A DNA stretch of 64,000 bases from contig NC_092679.1 of NCBI RefSeq assembly GCF_964355755.1, positions 3,100,001-3,164,000 on the forward strand, written 5' to 3'. The notes beneath the pieces are model-generated. The model ran no database searches. It saw only the letters and a list, made by a program, of their open reading frames with translations, and was not told where the DNA came from. The translations under genes and the position numbers were made by a program. The stretch is from Antedon mediterranea. Its lineage: Eukaryota; Echinodermata; Crinoidea; Comatulida; Antedonidae. Shown piece after piece: positions 15,901 to 29,300 of this stretch. Position 1 is the stretch's first letter, and each line of letters starts with the position of its first letter.

Positions 15901-16491
15901 TGATGTGCCTATATTTGGATATGATGATGTCATATCACTACATAATATTTGGGTACATCTTACACTTTTTTGATAGTGTAGGCAGCTTTAGAATGATAAA
16001 TTAATACAAATATTTGTCAGCTTATCATATTTTAATTTAATAAGTGTGATTGAAAGAAAGGCTGTATAATATTTAAATACAAAAACATGCAGGTACCATT
16101 ACATCAGTTTAGAAAAGAAATATGTAATATATATTCATATAATAATATAAATTTTTGCAACTAAATAGGCCTACATTATCAATTAATATTCATTCATTCA
16201 CAAAATATACAAATTAATTAAGTCTGACTAAGCTACATCAATATTTTTATATTAAAGATTATATATTTAGTTTTAGTCTCCAATTTAAAAGACCACTCTA
16301 TTTCAACATAAACAGACAAGTGCTAGCTAGCATGTGAACAATATTTCTACCACACTTGTAAAAACTTACACAATTGTTGGCGGTTTTAGCTTTCTTCGTC
16401 TTTTCTTTGGTGAATCACTTTGAGATTTTGTTTCTTCATTGTCTGGTTTTTGATCAGGTTTTCTTTGACGCAAAGATGATTCTGATTCCAT
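9974..16491 (-). CDS. APMAP: Adipocyte plasma membrane-associated protein-like (strictosidine synthase-like fold)
   Basis: Nine coding exons on the minus strand: 16491-16370, 14862-14737, 14132-14017, 13765-13673, 13533-13417, 11627-11456, 11052-10918, 10661-10466 and 10189-9974. They give 430 residues (human APMAP 416) with all phases consistent. A 5' untranslated exon probably ends at 16974, where a CAG|GTAAAC donor precedes the acceptor at 16496. Residues 1-41 are a basic cytosolic tail (KKRRRKLKPP), residues about 50-72 are one hydrophobic segment, and the rest is the extracellular or lumenal six-bladed propeller of the strictosidine synthase-like family (GVIYTGTHDGKI; CGRPLGLKF; KGSDRTIFFTDSS; FPNGMAIGPDG; GFPDNISPSSSGGFW). 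APMAP has been linked to arylesterase activity and adipocyte differentiation in mammals; the plant alkaloid reaction is not expected. The gene is tail-to-tail with BCKDHA and head-to-head with SCFD1. Family-level identity is strong; strict orthology is likely. Confidence 0.92.
10222..10341. mobile_element. Family A MITE copy
   Basis: Lies in the last intron of the APMAP-like gene. It lost its first few bases (starts GTCTACACTATC) and ends GTAGACAGAGC followed by TTTA. Confidence 0.75.
11704..11864. mobile_element. Short MITE with GACCGTATTCACC ends
   Basis: Left end GACCGTATTCACCATTACAC and right end GTGATTGGTGAATACAG are inverted repeats about 160 bp apart. A related right end lies at 13363-13387, so two copies or one interrupted larger element are stacked here. 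Confidence 0.65.
11992..13342. mobile_element. 1.35-kb TTAA-flanked inverted-repeat element
   Basis: Begins AGTGGAGCTACAC and ends GTGGAGCTCCACT. Both ends are directly flanked by TTAA (11988-11991 and 13343-13346), the target-site duplication of piggyBac-type transposons. No transposase frame is visible inside, so it is non-autonomous. It sits inside the older CCGTATTCACC element, in an intron of the APMAP-like gene. Confidence 0.8.
14225..14382. mobile_element. Family A MITE copy
   Basis: Intron copy in the APMAP-like gene with three ATATCACTACCATATTTGGG-type units. The right end is truncated (AGTGTAGACAGC). Confidence 0.8.
14626..14722. repeat. Inverted repeat, about 32-bp arms
   Basis: Left arm TATGCAGCTATTGAGTCTAA... 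pairs with the right arm ending ...CGACTCAACAGCTGC around a short CATATGTTTCTGAG loop. A related, less perfect copy with the same loop lies at 37625-37712. Confidence 0.75.
15310..15475. mobile_element. MITE with CCGATTATTTCC ends
   Basis: The left CCGATTATTTCC, AAGTATCATAG and AATATTT is mirrored on the right by AATATTTCTATGATACTTCG and a GGAAATA...GTCGG end. About 166 bp, in an intron of the APMAP-like gene. Only one copy was noticed. Confidence 0.7.
15861..15986. mobile_element. Family A MITE copy
   Basis: Intron copy in the APMAP-like gene with one internal CACTACATAATATTTGGG unit and both inverted ends (right end GTAGGCAGC). Confidence 0.75.
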
Positions 16492-17363
16492 TTTTCTGTT
16501 AAAAAAAAAATGTAGGCTCAATATTAATGTTGGCTGAGATTTATTTTTGACCAGTACGGTTCTTTATTATAGATCGGTGATTAACTGACTGATCTTATTA
16601 TGATACGTCATATTTTTGGAAAAGTAAATAAGGAAATTAATTGACTCTGAAAACCTTTACAACAAAACTCTATTGCCGATCACATAATAAATTGATTGAT
16701 GGATTGATCGATTAATTCAGGTTAAAGTGGTGTTGGATGCGCCTGAACAAGATATACTCCACAAGTAGCCTCAACCTTTCAACCACCTCTCATCATCCCC
16801 TCCCATCAATCTCCTGACCCCTCCTTCTTCCAGAGCTGATTGACCTCTCCCTTTCCAAACATCCTGGTGGTTTCCACCGTTTTTATTATTTAATAATAAT
16901 AAAATGTAACTTTAGTAACACAACTCTACCTAATAATATCTTACATTTTCTATTGTAATAAATCTAGGTTTACCTGAGGTTGTAGCTTACACTGGTTAAA
17001 TTTAGATAAAACTTCCTCTTTCCTGGACCTTGTTCACTGGCTCTCAACACGTAATGAGTAGGCTGAAATCCGAATTAAGTTTGGTCTTACAAACTTCCTG
17101 GTGGTAAAGTGAAAACCAACCAATCAGAAACCATAAGACTGTTGTTATCACTACTAAAATGATCTTATTGCTACTAAATTATCTATTTAACCAGCCGCCG
17201 TTTATAATTAATTCAGGAATATATCTCACTTTTAAAAACTGAGATCGTTCTGGGCCGCCAAATTATACTGTTTTAATAGAAACGAGGATCGCCGGGAGAA
17301 ATTTGACCCAATTGGTCGTCTGCTTTTTTCTGTTGTGAAAAAAGTTGTCCTTTTACACATAAA
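16492..17363. promoter_or_regulatory. Divergent promoter region between the APMAP-like gene and SCFD1
   Basis: Start codons face away across 872 bp. The probable 5' untranslated exon of the APMAP-like gene ends at 16974, leaving about 390 bp between it and the SCFD1 start for a shared promoter. The candidate core, about 17090-17350, includes AACCAATCAGA (a CCAAT box) near 17117. No TATA box is evident. Confidence 0.5.
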
Positions 17364-20300
17364 ATGGCAAGTTTACGAGATAAACAAATTGGTAAATATT
17401 TTCTTTAAACACCTATAGTTAATTTAATGTTTTTATTGAACTATTAATAGTCTATTAGTTTCGGTTCTTCAGTGTAGCCCGGTAATTTGTCAATGAATGT
17501 GTGACAGATGTGTGAGCGACCGGATCGATGATGTGGCAGGCATGCAGCACTGACGGTGTGTAGGCCGTACGTGCAGCCTCACCACCACCAGTCATTCGTC
17601 TAGCATAGGCTAGGCCTAGTAGGTAGCCCAAGAGATCCGCTGGTGGCGGTGACTTGCCAGTCAATTTTGTTCTAGGGCCTAGATAGACTAGGCCTAGCCT
17701 ACCCTATATTTATATGATGATGATAGATAATATCTTTTTTTTTGTAGGTAGGCTTAATACGCCCCCTTTTCCACGAAACGAAGACATCTTTGAGAGATGA
17801 CAAACAATGCTGTGCAGGGAAGCATAACTAACAGAAATAACAAGAGTTTTCAGGGGATTTCAGGACACCATGTCAATTAAAAAACTCTTGAATGGAGAAT
17901 TGTATGAGAAAAAAATTACTGGAAAATGTTTTTAAAAGAATTGCCATCATTGCGCATGATTGAAACAAATTGGAAAAATTGTTTTGACCGCTTAAAATCC
18001 AACCATCATTAAAGGACCACAGTGTATAAAAGCATACAATGGATTGTAAGCGTTGAAAAAAATTCAACTTTGTTTCAATCACACAGTTATGTAGGCTATT
18101 TTTTTATTAGGAACATTTTACATTAAAAATGTTTTCATTTAGGAGTTACAAATTTTTAAGTAACTTGTCCTCTGAAAATATGCTCGCCAAACTATGTTAT
18201 TTCTGTTGGTTACGCTTCCCTGCACAGCATTGTCATCGATCGAAGATGTCTTACATTTCGTGCAAAAGGCCAAACACTGAATGTTTTAAAACTGAGAGTA
18301 GGCTCAATATTGTCAATGCACGTCAAATGTGTGTATATATATTTTTCCTCTCCTTTACCATGTCACCTAGATTGTTTTAGATCTAATTTAAGTAGGGCGG
18401 GTGGCACCTGAATCCGGGATGACCGAGACACAACTGGTGCTGACCGGGGTTCAATTTGACCGATCCCTGGTTAGCGACGAAGGCGTATCCCCCTTACTTC
18501 GGTTTGGTTTTTTTTTTGGCATGGTTGGTTTTATCGTATTAGTTTATGTACAGTGCATAGAGGTTTCACAATATTAGGCACTAAGTAAATCCAGGATATT
18601 ATTATTATTATAGGCCTAGGCTGTCAACCGTGCTGATATTTACGCCCGTATTCTTAAACCGGACTTTAGTCGTAGTTCGAAGTTCGACTTGGAAAAGTCG
18701 TAGTTCGAGCTATTACTTCAAATTCGATTCAAAAACGAAGTAGTCGAAGTTTGCAGTTCGACTTAATGAAGTCGAGCTTTTAGTCGAGTTGCACACGTCT
18801 GGGTAACAAAGGCTATACATTGGCCAATGACAAGAGAGTATTTGAGGAGCAGACGAAATTTTGCGCATTGATATCACTTTCCATTTCTTACAACACTTTT
18901 TACGCATCAGGACTATATACATGAAAAATAATTTTAATCGTTAATTATTAGAACAATATCAGTATTAATTTAACAGTGAAGTATATTTGATTAAAAACAA
19001 ATAAAATCTTTAAAATATATTTAGGAACCATGGCGGTACGGTAACTTTTATATTTTCTAGGCCCCCAACAAAGTATGATCGCCACGAACCACGCACTTCA
19101 TAGCGTGACAAGAAAGCGCTAGGCCCCCTAAACATTCCATCGCGTGGTGAATTGCCGCATCTCCCATTGTCGCTATGGCGTGACGTAGCTCAAGTCGGAC
19201 TTGCGCGAAGAAAATAATGTAATTTGTATACAGTTGTAAATAAAGATGATTTTCATTATTATAATTTATACCAATGTATATTTAATTAAGCTAATATAAA
19301 TATAGATATTTCATTCTTCAATATCTGGCCAATATAACAACTCAATGACTGTTACGTTTTTAATAAACATCATTTAAAAACCATTTAGTCAACCATTTAG
19401 TCTGTCCCCTCCAGGACTAAAAAAATCAATCAAAATCCGTCTCGATTTAGTCGAGGTTGGCCTGATTTAGTCGGTGATTTAGTTGAAGTTCGGTTTATGA
19501 ATTAAAATGACGTCATTTTTTAAGTTTTAGCTCGAACTACGACTAAAGTCCGGTTTAAGAATACGGGCGATAAACTTAATTATACGCAGAGTCAAAACTG
19601 GTGATAGAAAATAATAAATTACACACAAGTTGGCCACCCATACACATGTTGATAGCCCTACAGTAGTCTAGGCCTTCAATATTTTCATAATTTGAAACAT
19701 TGACTGGTCTATTCAACGAGGTGGAGCCTTGCCAAATAGATAGACGAATACATCTATTAATTAGAATAGGCTATTTATTTTAATCACCTTTTTTACCTTA
19801 TCTTTTTCATATAAATTTTATTTTATTTTAATTTTAGCGTCATTGAAACGAATGCTCAATCTGAATGCACCACTTAGCAAAAGTTCCCTCAATGAACCAA
19901 CATGGAAGGTAATAAAAAAATAAATAATACTAAAAATAAATTGTATTATAAAAGATGTTTGTATCATTCTTACCTTTTTATAACATAGAGTAATTTTCAT
20001 TGTTGTAGTAAATGGTTATTTTTATATTGTATATCCTCAGGTGTAATCCCACTTCAGGTCTAATCCCACCCCTGCTTTATGTCTGAATGTCACAAACAGG
20101 CATAGTCCCAGTATTGACTTTTGATCTGGATGTAGGCCTCTCTATAGCCACTTCTGGTGATCTTTTTGATTCTTTTTACAAGGAATGCTTACCGATCATT
20201 TTTTTTTCTTTAACCAGGCTTTCCCCGGGTATAGTCCCACCCACCAAAGTCATCCCAAATTCGTGTTCTAGGTGGGTAGGATTATACCAGAGGATATACG

Positions 20301-23300
20301 GTATTATCTACCAATATTTTATTACAATTACTGTAATTTTATATAGGCTCTTGTATATGACCGATTTGGCCAAGATATCATCTCTCCACTTTTGTCTGTG
20401 CGTGAACTTAGAGACATGGGTGTCACTCTTCACCTGTAAGTATTTGTTACCGTATTTAATTATTAATTATCTATTTTAAAGATGTATTGTCCCTTTGACT
20501 AATTCCCAAAAATTTGAAAAAAAATTGTTTTCTGAAAAAAAGTGGGTCATTTTGAAGTAAAAAAATCATTTAACTGAAATACATACATTATTTTGTTCAA
20601 AAAATATCTTTTGCGAGCAGTGACGGATCCAGGATTTTGAAATAGGGGGTGGAGTGAGGCAGGACTAAAAATGGTGAAATGAAGGACTGAGCTTAATTTT
20701 ATGTCCTATATTTTGCATTACAATTTGTGAACTTTAGGGGTGGGGGAGGGCTGGTTGGGCCCTGCTTTGAAATCAGCAGCTCAAGCCACACAAACTGGAT
20801 TTCTAATAAAAAATGAAATTTATTTTTATTTAATTTTAATTTTTGTTATTGATTACTTTTCTTTCCTTAGTTTACTTCATTCTGACCGTGGCACATTATC
20901 AGATGTGCCAGCTGTTTATTTCGTCATGCCTTCTGAAGAAAATGTCTCAAGAATATGCCAGGTACAATGACATCATTTTTGTGAAATACAGAAAAACCTC
21001 TATTAAAGGGACACCAATAAAAAGTGTCCCCTTTAATCATGGTGTCACTGAATAGAGATTATTAAAACATTTCCTCATTCTTATTTCCAAAAAGGGGCAT
21101 AAATCACCATAAAAAAGGCTATAGTCCAGTTATTTAATATGTCAAAAGCTCTCTCTACACTATCAAATTTTATGTGACAAAAAAATGTGATGTACCCATA
21201 TATGGACATGAAGATGTCATATCATTACCATATTTAAGCATGTCACAACCAAATTTGGGCACATCACATTTTTTTTGTCGAACTAGTTTGATAGTGTAGA
21301 CAGAGCTTTAAGAGGGTGGGAAAAAGGTATTGGTCGAGTTCTAAAATACCATCTGCCTTAATTTTAGTTCTTATTAATAGCAATATGTTTCAATTGCAAA
21401 ATCTTTCCCAGGATTTCCAAAATCAACTCTACGAATCTTATTACATCAATTTTATATCAGCTGTTTCACGGCAACGACTGGAGGATTTAGCCAGCACGGC
21501 TCTACAATTCAATGTAGTTTCACAAGTATCAAAGGTATGAGCATTTGATTGGAATGGAAGTTAATTTACAAGAATTATTTATGGCTTACCATTAACCATG
21601 TACATTAAATTCTCTGTAGTTAAGACCATCATTTTGAAAACTACTTTTTAACATACATTGGAGTTGCAGTTTGTGGTTAAAATGAATGCCAACAGTGTTG
21701 CCACCTTTTAAAGGACAATGATTGAACACACGTTTGGCTATTCTTGGAAATTTTCCTAAAATAAAAATAAAGCTTTGTCAACACTATCAAACTTTATGTG
21801 ACAAAAAAAATGTGATGTGCCCATATATGGACATGAAGATGTCATACCACTACCATATTTGGGCTCATCACGCTTTTTTTGTCTAACTAGTTTGATAGTG
21901 TAGACAGAGCTTAATGTTTTTTGCATTTTATTATTTTAGGTGTTTGACCAATATTTAAACTTTATCAGCTTAGAAGATAAGATATTTACTGTTAGACACC
22001 AGAACAGGAATGCAATATCATATTATGGTATGTAATTAAGAGCATTAATTTTTTACTTCTAGCTACTCATAAGTATGACTTTCGCTTATCCAGCCAATAG
22101 AGAGAAATGGCGAACCGCGATGACGTCACTCAAATTTCACCGAGTGGGTATAGATTGTAAACAAACCATTTCGCCACATGTTTTTGTATGGGAAATTCCG
22201 ATGGGTTGAGTTAAAAAGGAAGGTAGAAAAGAACGTTTAAAACACACATAATAGCAGTATCTTTTTTTTTGCGCAACACCCTTAACAATTTTAATGTTAT
22301 ATGGGCAAATCTTAACATATTTTATTTTAATTTGGATTGAATTAAGACGCGTTTTTGTTATATACTGTACCCAGCTCTAGGCCCTAGATAGTTGGCCTGT
22401 ATGCTGTAGTACCTCGAGCCTAGCACTGATTATCGGTTATTATAATAATAATATTGGAAATTCGTTATTGCATACTGTACTACTACTACTACTACTTTAG
22501 CTAGGGTGCTGCTAGGCGTCTCCTAGCTAGGTAGTAAGACTAAATAGAGCATCTCTAGTAGATGTAGGCCTAGCATTAGTTTCAGCTTGACAACTGCCAT
22601 TTTGTTATGTGGCTAGTGGTGATGCTTCCTGCTTCAAGCCACACCAGCCTAAACTAAATTTCAAATACAAAGTAACATTTATAAATGTTTATTGATTTAT
22701 GTCATTATTGTCATTGACTACTTTTTGAATCTATGTTATTCCTTATGACCGTATGAAAAAAAAAATGTGGAGCTGACGAGCGGTTTCCGATAGACGATAG
22801 ATACAAATTCTACATGGGACAAGCTACGCAGTTTTCCACTTACCGTTTCCGCTCGTCTGTGTAAATTGGCCTTAATTTCCCCTGAAATAGGATTGGCCGT
22901 AGTATTGAAAAATTTGTTGCCCGATGTTTGTTTCACGGGAAAGTCCTGCTCAATAGTGGTGTCCCCTGAATGTGAACCCTGGAACTAGTTCTACGAATGC
23001 ATAGCATAAAGATTTCCTCATATAATTATTGTTGTAATTTTGTACAGCTATGAACAAAGCTGATGTAAAGGATATTGAAATAGAAGCTATCATGGATACA
23101 ATTGTAGACAGTCTGTTCTCAGTATTTGTGACCTTTGGCGCAGTACCTATCATAAGGTCACCGAGGGGAAATGCAGCAGAAATGGTGGCTGAGGTTAGTC
23201 TTAATATTCAATTAAGTTTGTACTTTTAATAATGATGTTATGCCATCGGTGAAAATATCTAAAATACTCAATCAATATAGATACATTAATCTAAAGCTCT

Positions 23301-26300
23301 GTCGACACTATCAAACTTTATGTGATGTGCCCATATATGGACACAATGATGTCATATCACTACCATATTTGGGGATATCACTACCATATTTGGGCACATC
23401 ACACTTTTTTGTCAAACTGGACAGAGCTTTATGATACTTTCAAGTATGAATATTGTAACTTTAGCAGATTTTTATTGTAAACTTCAACAATACTGATACG
23501 ATTTTAAAAACAAGAAATTGACCTTTAGTTGATGCAAACCAAATCCCCATGCGCCTCCCATACTATTTCCTCACCTCACCCTAATCATTTGTTTGAAATA
23601 TTCCTTGGTCATGGTATATAGGGAAATTGCATCACAATTGAAAAATCAAAGAATAACAAAAGATTTTTTTTGATTTTTTAAGAAATTAGATAAAAAGTTA
23701 AGAGAGAACTTGAGGGACGCCAGAAATAGTTTATTTACAACAGATTCAATGCAATCGGGACAGCTAAGGTAAGTAACTAGTCATTCTATGTCAATTGATT
23801 AGTTTGATGTTCGCTAAAGTGATCATAATACATAGTATAGTCAATAAATTCATTTTTTTCCATTTTATTTTATTTCTATACAACAGACAAAAATAAAAAA
23901 AAAAGTAAAAGAAAACAAGGTTAACTGAATAAACTGAGGATAACCCACAAAAGTTTAATGAAAACTTATTTCCATTGGGTGTCCTCAAATACAAAAAGAA
24001 CACATTGAAAACAATCCTAAGATTAACGTTATTTCTGAAAAAAAAACCCTGTAATTTAAAATTTATCTATAAATATATAAATTTTCTGATTCATTGCGAT
24101 TTTTTAATATTATTTTGTTTGTATAAGTTTTCAGAGGCCCCTTCTTGTGGTATTAGATCGAAACATGGACTTGGCCACGCCCCTCCATCACACCTGGACA
24201 TATCAGGCATTGGCTCATGATGTTTTGGTGAGTATAAAAACAAACTTCATATATCTGTATATGGACATGATGTCATATCACTACCATATTTGGGCATATA
24301 ATAATAATAGGAAGGAATGTCAATGTTATCGACGCAGTTTACAGGCGCGATGTTATTAGCCAAGTTAAGAAAATAATGGAAGATAACTCACACCCATTGA
24401 ATGATCAATATGTTGTTAATAAATCAGGTAGAATTCGTCCTTTAATGTGCAATACCACTCGATGTAGGAAATCATTTGTCCACAACTCTATTCATGTTTC
24501 CAACACTACATTCCAAAGATAGTTTGTTTACTACTGTATATAGTTTTAATGTATTGTATTGATATTTTTAATGTTTTATATATGGTATGTGTTTTTAAGC
24601 ATCAAAGGAAAACCAATTTCATGTTCGCCTTGTTGTGTTCATGACCATAAAGATTTATCTTATCTTATCTTATATCACCTTCATATTAGGCACATAACAC
24701 TTTATTGTCACATTAAGTTTGATAGTGTAGACAGAGCTTAAGCTAATCATGGCCACAAGGATATTTATTATTGTTATTGTATTCTATTTTAGGATTTTCA
24801 ACTAAATAGGGTTGTATTTGAGGAGAAATCACCACAAGATAGTCAGCAGTCAGGTGCTAGACCCAAGCCAAAGGTCAAGTCATATGACCTCGGACCATCG
24901 GACAAATTCTGGATGAATCAAAAAGGAAAGTGAGTACAGATGAAATAAATGTTTATTTTCTGGTATTTCAAGAACTTAAAATACACATAGAAGTAAAGAG
25001 GGATGTTAGCAGGGATTCTTAGAACAAAAATCATTCATTTTTTGATACATGTTGTATGGATGTATCTAAAAAGATTGGGGGGGGGAGGGGCGGACCCCAT
25101 CTGATTCAATGATTTTATATAGCTGAAGGCTAGATGTCAAAGAACAATGTTATCGCAGTTCAAAAAGTGATTCTTCATGGAGAGAGAACCAACAAGATGG
25201 CGGCTGCAATCGACCAATCAGATATACCCTGCGCAGTAAGCACTGCTATATGCCTTTGTTGTGCCTATCTGCGTGAGAACGATACGCAACGCAGTGTGTT
25301 AAGCGTATATCGAGAGCGCATTCTATATGATCCTCGTATACAAAAAATGCTAGGTTATCAAGACATTTTTAATTCCATTGCGATTAACAATATATTTAAT
25401 TTTAAATAAACTTCACTGTACTTTGGCAAGATAATTTATGTGTTCTTAATGTATTATATTACATAGCCTATGTAAATACGTGAACGTGATTGGTTGAAAC
25501 TGCGTCACATGACTACCGCTGCGAGGATCGTAAATCGTATATATCCTCGAGAACGATGGTATTGACTGAGTAATTTTCGCGTAATTATCGTGTCCTCTGT
25601 CATTAATCATATAAATTCTCGAGTTCGATGATATTGACTGTGTAATTTTCGTGTGCACCACTCGCGTTTGCCGATAAATAAACAAAAGTCATCTACTGGA
25701 TCTTGAACTCGGGATGGAATTGTCACTCCATCACAAGACAACGCTTCAACCGCTGCGCCACGGAACTTGATTGAAGAAATTAATCTTTTAAACTATTTAA
25801 GCTATGCATACATAGCGCCCTCATTTGTTATTAGTCCTCCCTAAATGTGATGAAACACTGTTTGTGATTGGTCAAAACTCACGGTAGTAACCTAGTAACT
25901 AGTACGCGCTGAACATCCGGCGATTCGGCTCCTCGAAGAGAAGAAGGCGAATTGTTTATTCGGCCTACCTGATTATAATATTATTATTAGTAGGCTTATT
26001 GATGGAAATTCTTCTGTTAATTTAAACGACCTAGGCCTAAGTGAATATTTTATTGCCAAGGAATCATTAATTAGTAATTATCTGTATATTATTCTTCGTC
26101 AAGGTAAGGTGTCTAGGCAGGCTTGTTTACATACAATACAAATACTATAGGAGGCCTAGCCTAGCTTCACCCAACCCAGCAGACTTGTTCTTGGCTATAT
26201 AATATAACAGATATCGCCTTTTATATCGGTAAAATATAAGATTTGACATCCCCTCGGGAATGATATTAAGTTCTTGGGGAATATATATTTCCCTCAGCTG

Positions 26301-29300
26301 GCGCTTCGGGAAATATATATTCCCTCAAACTTAATATCATTCCCTCGGGGATGTCAAATCTTATATTTAACCTCTAAGCAGTCAATATCTGTATAATATT
26401 AGATTATTATTTTTTATATTAAATAATGTTTTTGAACACAATACGGCCGCCATCTTGTTGATTCCCCCTACTGTTGGAATCACTTTTCAGTCTGGAGTAC
26501 GCCCTCTAGCCTTCAGCTTTACATCACTGATCTGTTTTCACATGTTATAATCCCCCATTTTGGAAACACAAGATGGCCGACAAAAAATTCAAATATAGTG
26601 ATGTATGGTATCATTGGAAAGGCAATTATATGCCGATCAAATAATTGCATTACACATTAATATTTTTTGATTTCATGTTATATGACAGTCTGTCTTTATT
26701 AAAATGTAAGCAATCTACCTGTTTTTTTGTGCTAGGAACTCCTACTATATCTCTCTACTTACATTAAAAGAAGTAAATAAATGAAATAAAATAATGCAAT
26801 ATGAATTGTTTTCTTTCAGTCCATTCCCAGAAGTTGCGGAAGCTGTACAAAGTGAATTAGAATCGTACCGTGCTTCGGAAGAAGAGGTCAAAAGGTTAAA
26901 AAGTGCAATGGTAGGAATTTAGTGTTACTATTATTAAGGATCGTGTCAAAATTATTATACTGCAGTTACTGCAGTAAAAACCTTTGTTTATTTGTAAACC
27001 TGTTATTTATTTGAAATTATATAGCAAGCTTTTTGTTTGGTAATCATACACACTGTTTATTCAGGGCTCGATTTTTGAAATTTTACTACCTAGACCACTG
27101 GGCTTGTTCAATGTGAGTTTCACTAGCCCACTGGATGTTTCACTAGTCCGCTTACTAAATCTTACTGGATAAATACCACACACCTGAATCAAAACTAACT
27201 AAACTACTGTAAGTTCTAGTTAGTTTATAAGTAGTGCCAAAAAGTTTATCATGTAAAGCAATGAGTGAATGCACTAAATTGCTCTCCTTGTACTGTATTT
27301 CAAATAAAATATGACCACCCAACCCCACTATCCTCACACACCAAATTCTAGCACCTACTCATCATGGACTTCGAACTATACTGCGGTAATTTTTTTTATA
27401 GAAATCCGGCCATGGCCTAACTTGACTGGGTGCCATTGGCCAACCAGGCATACTTAACCTCTGGCTAGCTAGGCTACTACTAGCCTACTAACTAGGCCTA
27501 GCTAGGCCTATAATAAATAATATAGGGCTAGGCCTAGAAATTCAAAACAAAAAAGTACCTGTATTTCACAAAGTAATAAAAAAAAATATCAAAAATATCA
27601 TTGCTAAGTATCATTTTAATATTACATCTTAAAAATGTAATTAAGGAAAGGGTATTTGGCTGTGTTTACATACGGCGGTCACACACGCGATGCTGGCTAG
27701 AAGAGCTAGACCAGCTGCAGGGATGGTGAGACTAGAGCACATGTTTTGCCACTAAATTTGGGTAACCAAATTGGTTGATTTTTTCAGAGAAAAAATTGAT
27801 TAAAATTCCAAAGACAGAAGTGAAGCATCTTTCTCTAATTAATAAATATAATAGGCCTACTTCTATTTTTATTAACTATATAATAAAAGAAACCATTTGG
27901 TTGGGTACTTATTCTGGCTTAAGAGACTAGTTGAGGCGTTTATCTGACACCGCACTGGATACACTGTGAGGTGTAATGGAGTAAATTAAGGAGGAACGTG
28001 ATTTTGAAGAGCGCTCTATAAAAATGATGGACTACAAAAAAATTAGGCCAGTGGCTAGAGTATTTTAATAATGCATTTTGAAAGTCTAGGCCTCTAGTCT
28101 CTTGCTTAATTATTTACACACTAGACACCCAGGCTTGACGGGCGGAAGATTGACTAACCCAGAGCAGTTTGAACTAGACATTGTACGCCGGACTAGTGAA
28201 ATATCGAGCCCTGGTTTATTGCAAGGACTGTCTCATAAACTTCTACATGGAAATATACAACAATCGTGCATTACTTCAGTCAAAAAATATAGGTACTGCA
28301 ACAGAATATAATATATATATTTTGATCAGGATACCTTATTAAATTATCAAAACTCTTCAAAATCACATTGTGCAAAGGCATGTAAACTTCGAAAGTGTTA
28401 AAAGCGGCATATGAATTAAGTTTAAAAAGAAATATATTTAAATAAAATAATTCAAGCTCAGGTTTAGTGGTGAATACTAAATAAATGACCTGCTATCATT
28501 TCTACCCTTCATCATCATGTTCTTAATTCTAGGGACAAACTTAGTTGGTATTGTTTGTAAATTCTTGCACATTGTCTTAAAATTAAACGACATAATTTGA
28601 CCGTTGCCAAAATCGCATTCCTGAAGCGATCCATCTCGTTTACACGTACTAACATCAGTTGAAAAGTTAGCGTCAAAATGAAGTCTCCGTTCGTATGACA
28701 TTACAGGCACACCATTCATTTTTACCACTTTTTCTTTAACCACACACACGTTATAAAGAAACAGTTTGAGTTTACGAAAGACGGCAAGATCAGATTCAAA
28801 ATTCGGTCCGTACTCTTTTATGTGATCGTGGAAACGTTTTTTAAAATAGTTATAAAGTTTCATGTCGAGGAGATTCCAGTTGCCTATCTTTTGAACGAGA
28901 TCTTCGGACAATGGCACTTTAAAAGTGCGTTTCTTTTTGGGCAAATAGACAATATCATCAAATTTCCAGCACATTACCTTCTTTAATATTATCAACGATT
29001 CATCAAATAGTTCCGTTATCATAACAAGATCGAAATCTTTGTCCAAGTTTTTGATGGATTTATCCACTACAAATGTGTTAACATCAAGCAATGGGTCGAC
29101 TCCCAAATCAAACATTTGTTGGTTATGACAAACAAAAGGTTGTTTGCTGCGTTTGCAGTTTTCGAAAGGATTTCGCATCCATTCTGTTAATTTTCTTGTC
29201 TTATTTCCACCATGGCCGGCGACGCCAAAATAATCAAATGCGGATTCAAACTGTGTTATAGGGTTACGTATTATAGTTACATACATCGGGTTTTTTTTCA

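Larger units (their letters stand above)
25121..26518. mobile_element. 1.4-kb inverted-repeat element
   Basis: Left end AGCTGAAGGCTAGA and right end CTCTAGCCTTCAGCT are inverted. The similarity extends inward about 85 bp (AAAAGTGATTC; CAACAAGATGGCGGC on the left, the reverse on the right). The interior includes a tRNA-like sequence (25693-25765, minus) and a 62-bp hairpin (26230-26369). It lies in the SCFD1 intron between exons 10 and 11. No credible transposase. Confidence 0.7.

Noticed and set aside
25134-25409. 91-codon frame beginning MSKNNVIAV
   Set aside because: It spans the inverted end of the 25121-26518 element and has no family features.
25693-25765. Possible functional tRNA gene
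   Set aside because: A and B boxes are present, but the acceptor stem ends do not pair properly and it lies within a repeat; treated as a SINE head.
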